Shown here one piece after another: positions 23,234 through 35,990 of a stretch of 64,000 nt of DNA. Under the pieces are notes generated by a model. That model saw only the letters and a program-made list of their open reading frames with translations. It ran no database searches and was not told the origin of the DNA. The translations under genes and the position numbers were made by a program. The DNA lies in contig NC_081413.1 of NCBI RefSeq assembly GCF_030272615.1, positions 448,550,538-448,614,537 of the forward strand, given 5' to 3'. This DNA comes from Cryptomeria japonica. Its lineage: Eukaryota > Streptophyta > Pinopsida > Cupressales > Cupressaceae. Position 1 is the first letter of the stretch; each line of letters starts with the position of its first letter.

Positions 23234-23488
23234 CTTTTTTTCTTTTTTTTTTTGCCTATAACAGGGGTATCCCTGTGATCTAGCACAACACCCAACCTGA
23301 CTTACCATGGTCTTACTCATTTCCAAGTTGGGGTTCAGGAAGGGGCGAGCTAAGGTGAGACTAATCCTCTGCGGGGTGGATCCATAGCCTACAAGAAGTC
23401 CCCCCTCTTTAATCCAAAGAGGGAGTCAAACCCGAAACCCATGGGGAGCAAACCCATGACACAAGACAACTCTTAATCCTAACAAGAA
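23234..23488 (-). mobile_element. Probable tRNA-derived SINE
   Basis: On the minus strand the head has CATGGGTTTGCTCCCCATGG followed by GGGTTTGACTCCC, a good match to the RNA polymerase III B box. The body is more GC-rich than its surroundings, and the 3' end is an A-rich tail (plus-strand T-run 23234-23254). Length about 255 bases suits a SINE. The A box is not clear and I could not find a convincing target duplication. Confidence 0.5.
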
Positions 23489-23498
23489 TAATCCAATT

Positions 23499-23550
23499 AA
23501 TTAAATAAGTGAACATTATAATTTAATTAAATAAGTGAACATTATAATTT
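23499..23550 (+). repeat. 26-bp tandem duplication
   Basis: AATTAAATAAGTGAACATTA plus ATAATTT is repeated twice head to tail. Confidence 0.7.
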
Positions 23551-26500
23551 AATTAACTATTGATATAGATTAATTTATTCGATTATAAATAAATATAATT
23601 TATTTAATTAAATTAAAATGAGATAAAATAAGAAAATCTAGAATAGATTTAGACTCTCTCCACATACTTTTTGTATCAAGGGCATGATGTATTCCCATTC
23701 CATACTATTTATATAATTTATATGCAATAATCATGTGCTATTATCTATACTTCACACATTTGTAGCTATATTTTTACAACTCGACATATCACATCTTTTC
23801 CTCAAATTTATGCATTCATAACCATATTTTTGATAGCAAGGGCTCGTTCCTTCTCCTACACGCTGCCTCTTTCCTACCTATGCCATTATTTTTTCATGGT
23901 CCTTGATGTTGCATTGGGTTATATGCTTATCGTGGTGCCCGACATTCATTATACAATTGATTTTTGCAATTGAGAGCCACATCACTAATTTTATATTGCA
24001 CCCATCCCATGAGCAACATTACCTCCTATATCCTAAATCCATCCCATATATTCTTATTATTACTTATGATTGTACATGCTTACCTAGTCATTACATGAGG
24101 CATTCATTATTACTAATAGTTTACATGATTCCATGATTATATTCTTATCTAGTAATTACATTTATTCTAATTAATATTTTATATCTCCTTCATTTCCTTA
24201 CACCTCATGGATATAGAAAAATATATATTTGGTATATATTGCCACTATCACTGTTATGATAAGATTTTAATTGTAGTAGTAGGTGCTACATAGTTTTGCC
24301 ATATGACTAGATAAAGCATTTTAATATGCCATTCCTTGAAGCCCATGTGTATTTTCATCATATGATCATTGAACCAAATAACACACTATCATATTTTGAG
24401 TACTATAATTTCCTAACATTACTCATTTCCTATTTTTCATATTTCCTAGATAGTTGAGCAAGCTCTTATTTTATGTTTAAATTTCACATGTAAGATGAAA
24501 TCCCCTCATGGTATAGTTTCCATCAAATCTCCATTTACTATGGTAAATAAAAGATAATGTAAATACATTATTGATCATGTCTTGCATCTCCTTTCATACG
24601 CTTTAATGTATAAATACTTAATCTATATGCAATTATTACTTTAATAAAACCCCCCTCATAAAAAGATATAAAATCCTGGTGAATATTTATTTTGTTTGGA
24701 AAAAAAAAAAAAATTTACTAGAGAATATTTCCTCTCTTTAAAAAATTAAAATATTATTGACAATTTTTTTAACATTAAATTTTATGGGTAAAAAATCTTG
24801 TTGAATCTTGTAAAATAATAAGAGTATGCATTAATGTATTTAAGGAGTACACTGTGCTTTATTTAGTTACTACCACTAATTAAAAAAAATAAAATAGCCC
24901 TCTTTTTATTTGTGAGATAAAATGTACCAACAATTTATAATACTCATGGGGCCCAAAATTGCTTTTAGACCTTTGATTTATATTGAGGTCAATAATTGAA
25001 AATCAATTTCAACTCTGTAGGTACATTTTACCATATGGAACACAATGATGCTCATTAGATTATATTTTAAATCAATGGTGGCAACTAAAGATTGCAAATA
25101 TAACCCTAAAGTAACTAATAATTATGATATATTATTTGTGAATTAATTTATATTTCTACAATGAATTATAAAATTTTGATGAATTTGATCCAATAATGTT
25201 GTGAATCTTTGAGTTCAAAAATTTAATAAAATAAATTCTCTGGCAATTTAAATAAGACTAAAATAAAATTTTATAAAAAATGTGGCAATTTAAGTCACCT
25301 TAAAACTTGAACTATCAGCCAGATTTTGATTCCTAAATTTCAAAAAATAGCCATTTGGTGAATATTAACCACTAAAAAAATCACCGTTTATATGCATATT
25401 TATGAGTACCACATATTCTATCTTGCATAATCATTTTAGGATATATAGGTACCTTAAAATGGGTGAAAATACAATGATGAAACTTGCATATCCATGTCAT
25501 TTATAACTTTTTGTTTTCTTGTATTCAGGAAATATCTTCATACACAAACATATCAACAATTGAAATAGTCTTATAATAAGGCCTCATTACCTTAGCCTTC
25601 CTAACCCAATATGTACACATACCCTACATATTAAACCCTTCTTTTATTCTCCTTTTTATATACTTTGATACACTCACTTAATCCTTTCATTTATCACTTT
25701 TACCTATCTAAATACAACCATTTTTTATTAGTCTAACAAGTTATACACCTAGCTTAACTATTATAATCATAGAGTTGATCATCATTGAGGACTTGACCCT
25801 TGTATTTTAAAATTGAAAGTCAAAATCTATCCAATTGTTTCTCTTTTATCTTTATTGTCCTTATTTGAATATGTACATTTTTTTTGTGAAATGTGATGCT
25901 TAGTGCTAGTATTTAAAAACATTCATTAGCAATTGTTTCACATTATCTTGAATAAACAAGTCATCTCCCATATTAAAGCATTAAAAGAATAATCAGTAGC
26001 ACAACATTTAGATTTGTTTCAATAAAAGGATGAACATATATTCATACAACATATCATGGGCATTTTTTTTCTATCTTTAATATTTTACACATATTCTTAA
26101 GTTTTTCTAGGAGAATACATCTCCTTATGACACTATAGTATCCCTTTTAAGGTGTTTTACAATGCTTGTAGATATCAAATATTAAATAAAAATAGAATTG
26201 ACAAGACTAATTAGGGAAGCAACAAAATAGAACTATACATATAAAAGGATCAAATCTAGACATAGAGAATGAATTTATGATTGTGAACACAACCTAAATC
26301 AATCCCTAACAGCACACACACTCAATGTAAAATTTTGATACAACTCAATAATAAAGAGATTGTATTTTTCAAGATAAAGTAGTCAAAATCAATAATATTT
26401 ATCAAAGACAAACATTTAATAAAAAAAATTTAACCTTTATCTATGTATGTTTGGATTCATCACATAATATTTAATTTAAAATACATTAATATACAAATAT

Positions 26501-26819
26501 ACTACATTCATTAATCTATTTGAATTGTGCTTACATGTATACATTTATTCGAATTAACATAAACTAGCATTTGCACCTTGGTGTGCAAAGGGTTTGCCAA
26601 AGAGGTGTAGAATGTCAATTAGGGGGAATTTTCATCAATTTCTTGTATAAATTTGTGTAGTACATGAGATCAATTGGTAGGACATTTACAAAATGATGTT
26701 TCTTGTGCAACAAAGGTCAAGTGGGGAAGTGATAGCTTCAAATCCACTTTTCATCCACCTACAAGAATCCAATGATAACTAAAACAAAACCTTTGAATTA
26801 GGAAGATAATCAAGTTCCA
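23551..26819. other. AT-rich spacer, no gene seen
   Basis: Over 3 kb of AT-rich DNA with poly-A/T runs (24703-24713, for example). No coding, LTR or structured RNA signal I can support. Confidence 0.45.
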
Positions 26820-27137
26820 TTAAATGGAGATGTGATGGAGATGAAGATGGAGAAAATGAGAAGAAGATGGAGAAAAGGAGAGAGAGATATGGAAAGATAA
26901 TGAGAGAGAGGACATAGGATTAAAAATATATGAAAAATTTAAAATAAATAGAAAGAGATAGAGGGAGAGATAGAAAGATAATGATAGATATAGGAAGTGA
27001 TATAGGGAGATGGGGGATATATAGTGGTATAGAAAGAGACAAAGATAAATAAATAGAGATAGATGGAAAATGTAAAGAGATAGATATAGAAAGGAAAAGG
27101 ATATGAAGATAGAGGTACAAAATAAGGAAAAGGAGGG

Positions 27138-27172
<35 letters not shown>

Positions 27173-27850
27173 GGTTCGGGGGAGAGAGATGGATAGATAG
27201 AGGGGGAGAGAGGAAGAGGGAAAAATAGCTAGAGAGATATAGACGTACAAAAGGAGAGATAAATATACAAAGTTAGGAGGATGGAGAGGGGGAGATAGAG
27301 AGAAGGATATAAGGGATCTATAGAGGAAGAGGGAGAGATAGAGAGATATGTAGATGGTAAGATATAGTGATAGAGATATAGAGATATAAGGAGATATAGA
27401 GAGAGGGGGAGTGGGAGAGAGATAAAGAGATAGAAAAATAGAGAGAACTAGAAATAAACAAAAAGATATGGAGACAGAGTCAGAAAAGTATAGGGAGATG
27501 AGGAAGAGATAGACATATATTGAAAGATAAGGAGATATATACATACAAGAAGATAAAGGGAAAGAGAAGTAGTGATAAAGGGATAGATAGGAGACAGAGA
27601 CAAAGACAGAGATAGTGTTAGATATAGACATAGATAGTGGTATATTGAAAGAGATAGAGAAAGATATGGATAGAAAGAGATAGAGAGATGAGAAATATTA
27701 ATGGATAGGGAGAGGAAGAAGTAGTGCTATGGATAAAGAAAAATAGTGATATAATAAAAAAGGATAGGAAGAGAGATATATAGATATGAATAGAAAGAGG
27801 GAGAGAGAGGATTAAGAGGGAGATAGACAAAAGTAGAGAGATAGAGATAT
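26820..27850. repeat. GA-rich microsatellite block with G-run
   Basis: Dominated by GAGA, GATAGA and GGAGA words, with a pure (GA)n stretch near 27139-27160 followed by a run of G. It continues after Copia-C at 35433-35480, so it was the insertion target. The long minus-strand open frame here (26939-27631) only reflects the lack of T on the plus strand. Confidence 0.8.
27846..27850. repeat. Target-site duplication of Copia-C, left copy
   Basis: GATAT immediately before the LTR, identical to 35433-35437 after the other LTR. Confidence 0.85.
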
Positions 27851-29402
27851 TGTTATTGTGAGGATCCAGTTAACACTGAGAGGGGGGTGAATTAGTGATA
27901 ACAATAAACTTCAGCCTTTCACTAATATGAAAACACTTCACCAAAAATAGTTCATAACTAGTACCGGTAGCTGATCAAATAGTCACTTAAATCAGATTTA
28001 CCGAGCTATTACTAGTAGCAACTTAAGTGTTCATCATTAAGAAAATATAGTAAAAACATCAAATGAATAACTCAACAATCCATCCACAACATGAACACAT
28101 AGATTTTTCAGGTGGAAACCCAAATGGGAAAAACCACGGTGGGAATTGGTACCCATAAAATATTTGCACTTTTTGGAATGTGCCCTGTTAAAGGTCTAGC
28201 CCGGTTAGGAGCTTTACAATAATGCCCGGTTAAGAGAAAACTCTGTTAGGACTCACTCAATGAAGGGATTTTAACCTCATCCCTGTTAGGAGCTCTACCC
28301 TATTAGGAGTAACCTTGCTAAAGGATTTAAAACCAAGTTAATGAGCCACCCGTTTAAGGGATTTACAAGATCAGGCCTGTTAGGACCTACCCGATTTTTG
28401 GATTTTAATATTGTTGCAACTATTAGGAAACAATAGTTAAATGATCTAGACTTAGTACTTCATAGCTTTCTATTATAGATCCTTGTCAACTCCAATCTTC
28501 TTCTCTCATGCAGACATCTCAATCTGGTTTGGCACACTCTTCTTCTCTGATCACTGGCACAATAAACCTTCTAAAACTTGACCTAAATAGACTTTACAAT
28601 TAGGCCAGTTACATAACCCTAACTAACAATGAATATACATCATATATCATATCAGATCATTACAAATTATTACAATTCATCATACAAATCATTACAATAA
28701 ATTTCAAGACAATTATAGTCATTGAAAGATCATAACTCATCACTGCACATCGACCTGATAAGTTGTCAAACCCTTATCACATTCTGCTAAGCACTTTGTT
28801 GTTTCCCAAGAAATTTGATCCTTGTACGCACTTAAATTCAATCTTATCATCACACATGGTTTCTGACATGTCACCACTAAGTAATGAACATGATAAGATT
28901 CACCGCCAAACCATAAAACATCACTGATCAAAGTTATTGTTACCGGTTCTCAGACCCTACAAATAAAATACAACATTCAAATACAAACATGACATCTGGT
29001 TCTCCAAACATGATACGGTTCAAGTCATAAACTTCTTACGATGTCATAAGCATACATTCCAAACCGCAACACCTAACTCAACACGAATCTCTATTGCAAC
29101 CATCTCCTTCACTGTTCCTACTTATTGGTTCACTATCAACCTAGAAAATATTCCATTACTGGTTAGAATTAGATATCTTAGATGATATACCAAACACAAA
29201 CAAACATGATTACCATCAATGACAACAGAAATAACTGATCATAGAACATTATATCATATTTGTATCATCACCAACACTCCATCAATATATCATCACCAAC
29301 ACTCCATCAATATATCATCACCAACAGTTCTTTAATATATCATCACCAATAGTCCTTTACCAATACATCATCATCTCTATCAGTTATGCCAATATGTCAA
29401 CA
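27851..29402 (-). repeat. Copia-C 3' LTR (1552 bp)
   Basis: Plus-strand TGTTATTGTGAGGATCC to CCAATATGTCAACA. Near its right end it has a short tandem duplication of CATCACCAACACTCCATCAATAT-type words (29270-29345). Confidence 0.92.
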
Positions 29403-29742
29403 TTCTCCACCTTTGGCATTGATGACAACACTAAAAGAGTACAATAACTAAAACAATCAACTATTGACAAATACCAGGAACTCAAGATGCCATGTTGTAT
29501 CGATCTGTACTTCACTTGATTTCCTCCTTTGATATTCACCTCCTTTGTATAGTTCTTATCCCCATGACTGACTGTTACGTTTCTTCTCCCCTTTGACAAC
29601 AATGCCAAAGGTGCAAAGACATCTTCTACCTTTATTTTTGTTGCTTCATCTTTGTTGCTCCCCCTGAGGAGTAGCCCACTTCTCATCAATCCACAATGAA
29701 AGATATTCAATGAGTCCACTGGATCAATGCATCACTAGCATC
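29403..29742 (-). other. Copia-C 3' untranslated region with doubled PPT
   Basis: The minus strand reads GCCAAAGGTGGAGAA next to the LTR (29403-29417) and GTCAAAGGGGAGAAG at 29584-29598, about 180 bases upstream, each preceded by a TTG-TGTC or ATCAATG word. Confidence 0.7.
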
Positions 29743-31155
29743 CTAGTTGATATTGTGTAGGGGTATAACCCCTAGCTTACCTCTGAGATATTCAAAGGTT
29801 GCCTTAGGCAATGGCTTAGTGAATATATCTACCAACTTCTCCTTACTTGATGAATGCTCCAGTCTCACTTTCTTTTCCTGAACTCTTTCTCTTAGAAAGT
29901 GATACTTCAATTCAATATGTTTAGTCCTAGCATGTAGTACCAGGTTCTTAGAAATGTTTATAGAACTAGTGTTATCACAATGTGTGATCACCGGTTCTGT
30001 CATATCTTGCTTGAAACCCTCCAAGACATGTCTCATCCATATATCTTGTGTACAATTCATGGATGCAACAACATACTTTGCTTATGTTGTAGACTGAGAA
30101 ATACAAGTTTGTTTCTTATTGGTCTAGGATACCAGTCTAGCACCTAGAAAGAATGCACCACTGATTGTGCTCTTCTGGTCATCCACATTTCCTGCCCAAT
30201 CAACATCAATGAATACCTGCAAAGAAAAAATGCCTTTATATGGATACCACAATCCATAATCAATTGTCCCTCTAAGATATCTAAATATTCTCTTCATTGT
30301 TGTCATATGTGTCTCCTTAGGGATCTTCTAAAATCTTGCTACTAAACCAACTGCATGGGAAATATCTGGTCTACTATGAACAATATAGTGAGGTTTCCCA
30401 ATCATAGATCTGTATTCCTTCTCATCCACTGAGGGTGAATCATCTTCTTTTGACAATCTATAACCTATAACCATAGTTGTTCCAACCGGTTTACAGTCTT
30501 CCATTCCAAAGGTCTTTAACACTTCCTTCACGTATTTAGTCTGACTGATAAAAACTCCACCTTTCAGCTATTGGACCTACAAACCAATGAATTTTTTTAT
30601 CTCAGCTATCAGAAACATCTCAAACTCTTCCTTCATCTCCTCTGCAAAATTCATACTCATATCATTATTTCCTCCAAATATAATGTCATCAACAAATACT
30701 TTTGCAATCAACATCTTGTCTCCTTCAGTCTTCAAATAAATATTGTTGTCCTGACTGGTTCTCTAAAATCCTATCTTCATGAGATGTGCATGAAGTCTTT
30801 CAAACCATACCCTTGGTGCTTGCTTTAATCCATGTAAAGCTTTATGCAGTTTTCATACCATATCATTGTCTTCCGTCAATGAAAACCCATTGGGTTTTTC
30901 AATATACACGTCTTCTTCAAGAATATCATTCAAAAATGTTGACTTTACATCCATTTGGTAAACTTTAAAACCTTTAAAGGATGCAAATGCAAGTAGCATT
31001 CTAACTCCTTCAAGCCTAGCAACCGGTGCAAAGGTCTCTCTATAATCGTCACCTTCTTCTTGTGCATACCATTTGCATACTAGGCTTGTTTTGTTTCTAA
31101 CAACTTCTCCATCTTCATTCAACTTGTTTCTAAACACCCACTTTGTATCAATCAC
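29743..31155 (-). pseudogene. Copia-C reverse transcriptase and RNase H
   Basis: Minus strand. RT begins IDTKWVFRNKLNEDGEVVRN (31155), then ETFAPVARLEGVRMLLAFA, VYQMDVKSTFLND and the catalytic FVDDIIFGG (about 30690-30660). The thumb/connection has CKPVGTTMVIGYRLSK; RNase H has MKRIFRYLRGTIDYGLWY, DVDWAGNVDDQKST, HCDNTSSINISKN and HIELKYHFLRERVQ, ending IFTKPLPKATFEYLRGKLG near 29765. Several stops, for example between 30306 and 30328 and near 30090. Confidence 0.9.
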
Positions 31156-31384
31156 ATTTTTATCATCAGGTCTAGGAACTAGTCATTTTCTCAGTCTAAT
31201 CAATCTCTTCATTCATTGCCTTTAACCAGTCATCATCCTTAAGAGCTTCTCTCATTGTGTTTGGTTCAACTGTGGAAATCAGACATGCACTTCCTTTGAT
31301 TTTTCTTCTAGTTTGCACTCCAACATTCTTGTCACCTATTATCTGGTCTTCAGAATGATTTAACCTTACATGCCTAGGAATTAC

Positions 31385-32776
31385 CTATTCTGATGTAATA
31401 ACCTCTTCTTGTTCTTCATCTTCATCTTCCACCGCTTGAGCATCTTCATGTGCACTGTTCTGCTCAACATTTTTTTGCACTTTTGGTTCAATAATCACAA
31501 GTTTTTGTTCATCATCTGCTAGATCATATTTGTTGGTATCATCAGGTTCATCAGAGAACTCATCAACATTTACATTGATGTTTTCCACAATCTGCTTTGT
31601 TCTTTTATTAAAACACTTGAAAGTTTTGCTCTTAGTAGAGTACCCAAGGAATTTTCCTTCATCACTCTTAGCATCAAATTTACCAGTATAATCATCTCTC
31701 TTTATAAAACACTTGTTGCCAAAAACTTTGAAGTAACTGACATTAGGATTTCTACCATACCATAACTCATAGGGTGTCTTGTCATTACCTTTCTTCACCA
31801 GTACCTGGTTCAATGTGTATACTGCAGTGTTGTCTGCTTCTGTCCAAAATATCTTAATCACATCTCCCTATATTAGCATAGTCCTTGTTGCTTCAAGAAT
31901 GGTTTGGTTTCTCCTTTCTGCAATTCCATTTTGTTGTGGTGTCCTTGGAGTAGATAATTGCCTCTTTATTCCATTTGCAACACAATATCTCACAAAATCA
32001 TTAGATGTAAACTCTCCATCCTGTTTAAATCTCAGGCTCTTAAGGTTCTTACCAGTTTCCTTTTCTACTAAGGCCTTGAATGCCTTGAACTTGCTGAAAG
32101 CTTCTAACTTTTTCTTTATAAAAGTAACCCACATCATTCTTGAAAAATCGTTAGTAAATAACATGAAATACTTGTCACCATAAAAACTTCTAGTCCTCAT
32201 AGGACTACATAGGTCAGTGTGCACCAAATCTAGAATATGCTCAGAAGAAAAAGATTTACTCTTAAAAGAAAATGTAGTCATCTTACCCAACTGACATTCT
32301 TTACACATCATATTGTCTGGTTTAACAGGCTATGACATACCTCTAACTGAATTCGACTTGCTGACCTTAACCATATTATCAAATTTCACATGACAAAACC
32401 TTTTATGCCATAACCAACTATCTTCAACCTTAGCAACCAAACAATTGCTTACACTAGAATTTAGATGGAATAAGTTAGCTTTAGTTTGTTTACCAGTAGC
32501 AATCAATTCTCCTTTGCATCCTAAGATCCTGCACACTCTATTTTTAAACTCGAGATGATAACCTTTGCCATTCAACTGACCAACACTCAATAAGTTATGT
32601 TTTAAACCTTCAACCCAATATAAATCATCAGCATTACTTTTATCATTCAAAGAGATAGAACCTTTACTGTTTACCATACAATGTGAATTGTTCCCAAATC
32701 TTACTACACCGCCATCAAATTCTTCAAGAGAAATAAACTTGTTCTTAAATAATTGGTCATGTGGTGTGAGCAACAA
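31385..32776 (-). pseudogene. Copia-C integrase
   Basis: Minus strand. GAG-pre-integrase region with LWHKRFCHVKFDNM and CKECQLGKM (zinc-binding His/Cys) at about 32400-32280. Core: LVHTDLCSPM holds the first catalytic Asp and PQQNGIAERRNQTI the Glu. The middle Asp is missing, because LRFKQDGEF stands where LR-S/T-D-x-GGEF is usual. C-terminal part has NDKTPYELWYGRNPNVSYF and KCFIKRDDYTGKFDAKSDEG. A frameshift near 32760 separates it from the protease, and another lies between 31385 and 31155. Confidence 0.88.
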
Positions 32777-33848
32777 CTATCAATAATCCATTCATCACTA
32801 TGGTCAATGTGAGACACTAAAGCCTTCTTATCAGATAGATCTTCCTTAACAAAAATAAAAAAAATCTCCTCATTGTCTTCATCCTCAGATTCCTCATCAG
32901 TTTTACCTTCATCCACTGCAACATAACACTGTTTCTTTCCTTTTCCCTTATATTTTATAAACTTTTCCTTTTGATCACTATTAGGATAGTTTGCAGCTAT
33001 ATGTCCTATCTTGTTACAATAGAAACACTTAAGAGGAAGCTTGCCTTTATAATTACTAGTGCCTTTAGGAAGTCTTTTTGCTAATAGAGCTTCAAATTCC
33101 ATCAAATTATCTTCTTCATCCACATCAACTTTACTGCTACCATGATGACTTGGCCCGCATTCATTACTATGACAAAAATCTTTCCCTTTTCTCACTGATA
33201 CACTAGATACAGATGCTTTGAAAGCAGATTATATCTTAGGTACACTATTATCAAAACTATTCAACTCAAAAGCAGTGAGCTTACCAATCAAAGAATTAGC
33301 AATAATCTTATCATTACTGACTGGCCTCAACTCTTGAATAGAAGACACTCTAATGCCATAGGCAAGCAATAGGGTTCTAAACATTTTACTCACCGCAATG
33401 TATTCTTCTATAGTACCACCAACACTTTCGATTCCACTGACAACACCTTTTATCCTCTATCCATATTGAGTAATATTTTCTCCTTCCATCATTCTCATAT
33501 CATCAAACTTTCCTCTAAGGCTCTCTTCTTTAGACTTTTGAATATGCTTATCACCACCATAGATTAATTCTAACTTCTCCCAAACTTCAAAAGTAGTTTC
33601 TAAACCATGGACATCAATATATTCAGTATCAGAAAGTGTACTTATAATGGCTTCCAATGCTTGAGTGCTTTCCTGTTGCTCCTTAAGTTGATCTGCAGTA
33701 AGAGGACCGGTAGGAGGTACATACTTAGTTATAACATGATGCCAAAACTAAACACCCCTACCTTTGATGTAAATCTTCATTCTATAACTCCATATTCTGT
33801 AGTTGTCCTTTGTGAATTTGGGACCCTCTTTCATCATCATCTTCACAT
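32704..33848 (-). pseudogene. Copia-C gag and start of protease
   Basis: Minus strand, likely start at the ATG near 33848 (MMMKEGPKFTKDNYRIWSYR). Typical copia gag words follow: TTFEVWEKLELIYGGDKHIQ, SLRGKFDDMRMMEGENITQY. The zinc knuckle reads CFYCNKIGHIAANY, with Tyr for the last Cys. An acidic linker leads to the protease core DEWIIDSCCSHHMT, where DSG has become DSC. Stops occur near 33455 and 33230. Confidence 0.85.
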
Positions 33849-33891
33849 CTTTTCCTCAAGCGATTAAGCTTTTGCACAAAGAGGACCTAAT

Positions 33892-33905
33892 TCTTTGATA
33901 ACAAT
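33892..33905 (-). promoter_or_regulatory. Copia-C primer binding site
   Basis: The minus-strand ATTGTTATCAAAGA next to the LTR is a degraded initiator-Met tRNA primer site (TTGGTATCAGAGC). Confidence 0.6.
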
Positions 33906-35432
33906 TGTTATTATAAGGATCCGATTAACACTAAGAGGGGAGTGAATTAGTGATAACAATAAACTACAATCTTTCACCAATCTGAAAACACTTCACCAAA
34001 AATAGTTCATAACCAATACCGGTAGCTAATCAAATGGTCACTTAAATTAGATCTACCAAATTATTACTGGGAGCAACTTAAGTGTTCATCATTACTAAAA
34101 TATAGTAAAGACATCAAATGAATAGCTCAACAATCCATCCACAACATGAAAACAATGATTTTCACGTGGAAACCCAAATGGGAAAAACCATGGTGGGAAT
34201 TGGTACCCACAAAATAATTGCACTCTTTTGGAATGCGCCCTGTTAAAGACCTAGCCTAGTTACGAGCTTTACAATAATACTCGGTTAAGAGAAAACCCTG
34301 TTAGGAGTCACCCGATGAAGGTATTTTAACCTCATCCCTATTAGGAGATCTACCTTGTTAGGAGTAACCTTGCTAAAATATTTAAACCCAAGTTAATTAG
34401 CCACTGAGTTAAAGGATTTACAAGATCGGGCCTATTAGGACCCACCTGGTTAAGGGATTTTAATATTGTTGCAACTATTAGGAAACAATAGGTAAATGAT
34501 CTGGACTCAACACTTCATAGCTTGCTATTATAGATCCTTGTTAGCTCCAATATGCTTCTCGCATGCAGACATCTCAATCTGTTTCGGCACACTCTTCTTT
34601 TCTGACCACAGACATAGTAAACCTTCTAAAACTTGACCTAAATAGACTTTACAATTAGGTCGGTTGCATAACCCTAACTTGCAATAGATTTACATCATAG
34701 ATCATATCAGATTATTACAAATCATTACAATTCATCATACAGATCATTACAACAAATTTCAAGACAATTATAGCCATTGAAAGATCATAACTCATCACTG
34801 CATATTGATCTGATAAGCTGTCAAACCCTTATCACATTCTGCTAATCACTTCACTGTTTCCCAAGAAATTTGATCCTTGTACGCCCTTAAATGCAATCTT
34901 ATCATCACACATGGTTTCTTACATGTCACCACTAAGTAATGAACATGATAAGATTCATAGTCAAACCATAAAACATCACTGGTCAAAGATCTTGTTGCCA
35001 GTTCTCAAACCCTACAAAAAAAATACTACAGTCAAATACAAACATGACTTTCGGTTCTCCAAACATGATGCGATTCAAGTCATAGACTCCTTACAATGTC
35101 ATAAGCATACATTCCAAACCACAACACCTAACTCAACATGGATCTCTACCGCAACCATCTCCTTCATTGTTCCTCATTACTGTTTCACTCTCAACTTAGC
35201 AAACATTACATTACCGGTTAGGGTTAGATAGCTTATATGATATACCAAACATAAATAAACATTGTTTCCAGCAATGACAACACAAATAACTGATCATAGA
35301 ACATCATATCATAATTATATCATCACCAATAGTCCATCAATATATCATCACCAACAGTCCTTCAATATGTCATCACCAACAGTCCTTTACCAGTACATCA
35401 TCATCTCTATCAGTTATGCCAATATGCCAACA
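33906..35432 (-). repeat. Copia-C 5' LTR (1527 bp)
   Basis: Plus-strand TGTTATTATAAGGATCC to CCAATATGCCAACA, homologous along its length to 27851-29402. It is followed at once by GATAT (35433-35437), the second target copy. Confidence 0.92.
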
Positions 35433-35489
35433 GATATTTTACAAGAGAGATGGAGTGAATAAGAGTTAGAGAGAGGTGAAGATAATGAT

Positions 35490-35990
35490 ATATTGAAAGC
35501 CTCAAAACCTTCAATTAGGTCCCATGCTCTATGCTTGTAGGACTTGAGAATGTTGTTCTTTGTGGTAGTCTAAGCTCTAACCTGATTTACAGCCAACTCA
35601 CTATCTCCATGCAACTTTAAGGATTTAATCCCTCTTCTTTGTGTTGTTTGCAGACCCAAAATTAGGGCTTCATACTTGGCTACATTATTAGTGCAACATA
35701 AATGAAGTGAATGAAAAGTAATATTTCTCCCCTTTAGGAGAAATCAGTAACACACTGACCCCTGAACCATTTTTGTTTCTTGAGCCATCGAAAAACATAT
35801 CCCACAGTTCATGCATGTCACTATCTTCTTTGGAGAGATTGGGGATTGGGGCATCCTCCTCATGGATGCAATAGGTACCTAGGCCTATGTCTTTGATCTC
35901 ATTGATGGGATCAAACTGAAATGCATTTTCCCATTCATCAAGTAGGCATGAGTCAAGAACCTCCTCCAACTAAGTTGATGGCTCCCTTAC
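35490..35990 (-). pseudogene. Ty3/gypsy RNase H fragment
   Basis: Minus strand: LDSCLLDEWENAFQFDPINE, then WDMFFDGSRNKNGSGVSVLL with the first catalytic Asp, CTNNVAKYEALILGLQ with the Glu, and LHGDSELAVNQVRA with the next Asp, followed by a stop and KNNILKSYKHRAWDLIEGFE. This is the RNase H type (NNVA-YEAL, GDSEL) seen in Tat/Athila-like gypsy elements. It breaks off near 35490 at the GA-rich block. No RT is visible upstream (to 36105), so it is an isolated relic. Confidence 0.8.

Larger units (their letters stand above)
27851..35432 (-). mobile_element. Copia-C: full-length Ty1/copia element, decayed
   Basis: Two LTRs of 1552 and 1527 bases, a PBS, a gag-protease-integrase-RT-RNase H series on the minus strand, a PPT and an exact 5-bp target duplication (GATAT). 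Over the first roughly 155 bases of the LTRs I count about 19 differences by eye, nearly all transitions, so the insertion is old. All coding parts carry stops or frameshifts. Confidence 0.93.

Noticed and set aside
26641-26760. Possible degraded tRNA or SINE (TGAGATCAATTGGTAGGAC and AGCTTCAAATCCAC)
   Set aside because: A- and B-box-like words are about 69 bases apart, too far for a plain tRNA, and there is no acceptor stem or A tail.
26939-27631. 230-codon minus-strand open frame rich in Ser, Leu, Tyr and Ile
   Set aside because: It is the complement of a GA-rich microsatellite; lack of stops follows from composition. No domain, and the block continues after Copia-C.
27139-28000. CRISPR-like or centromere-type array
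   Set aside because: The repeats are short GA words without fixed unit or spacers; this is a simple-sequence block in plant DNA.
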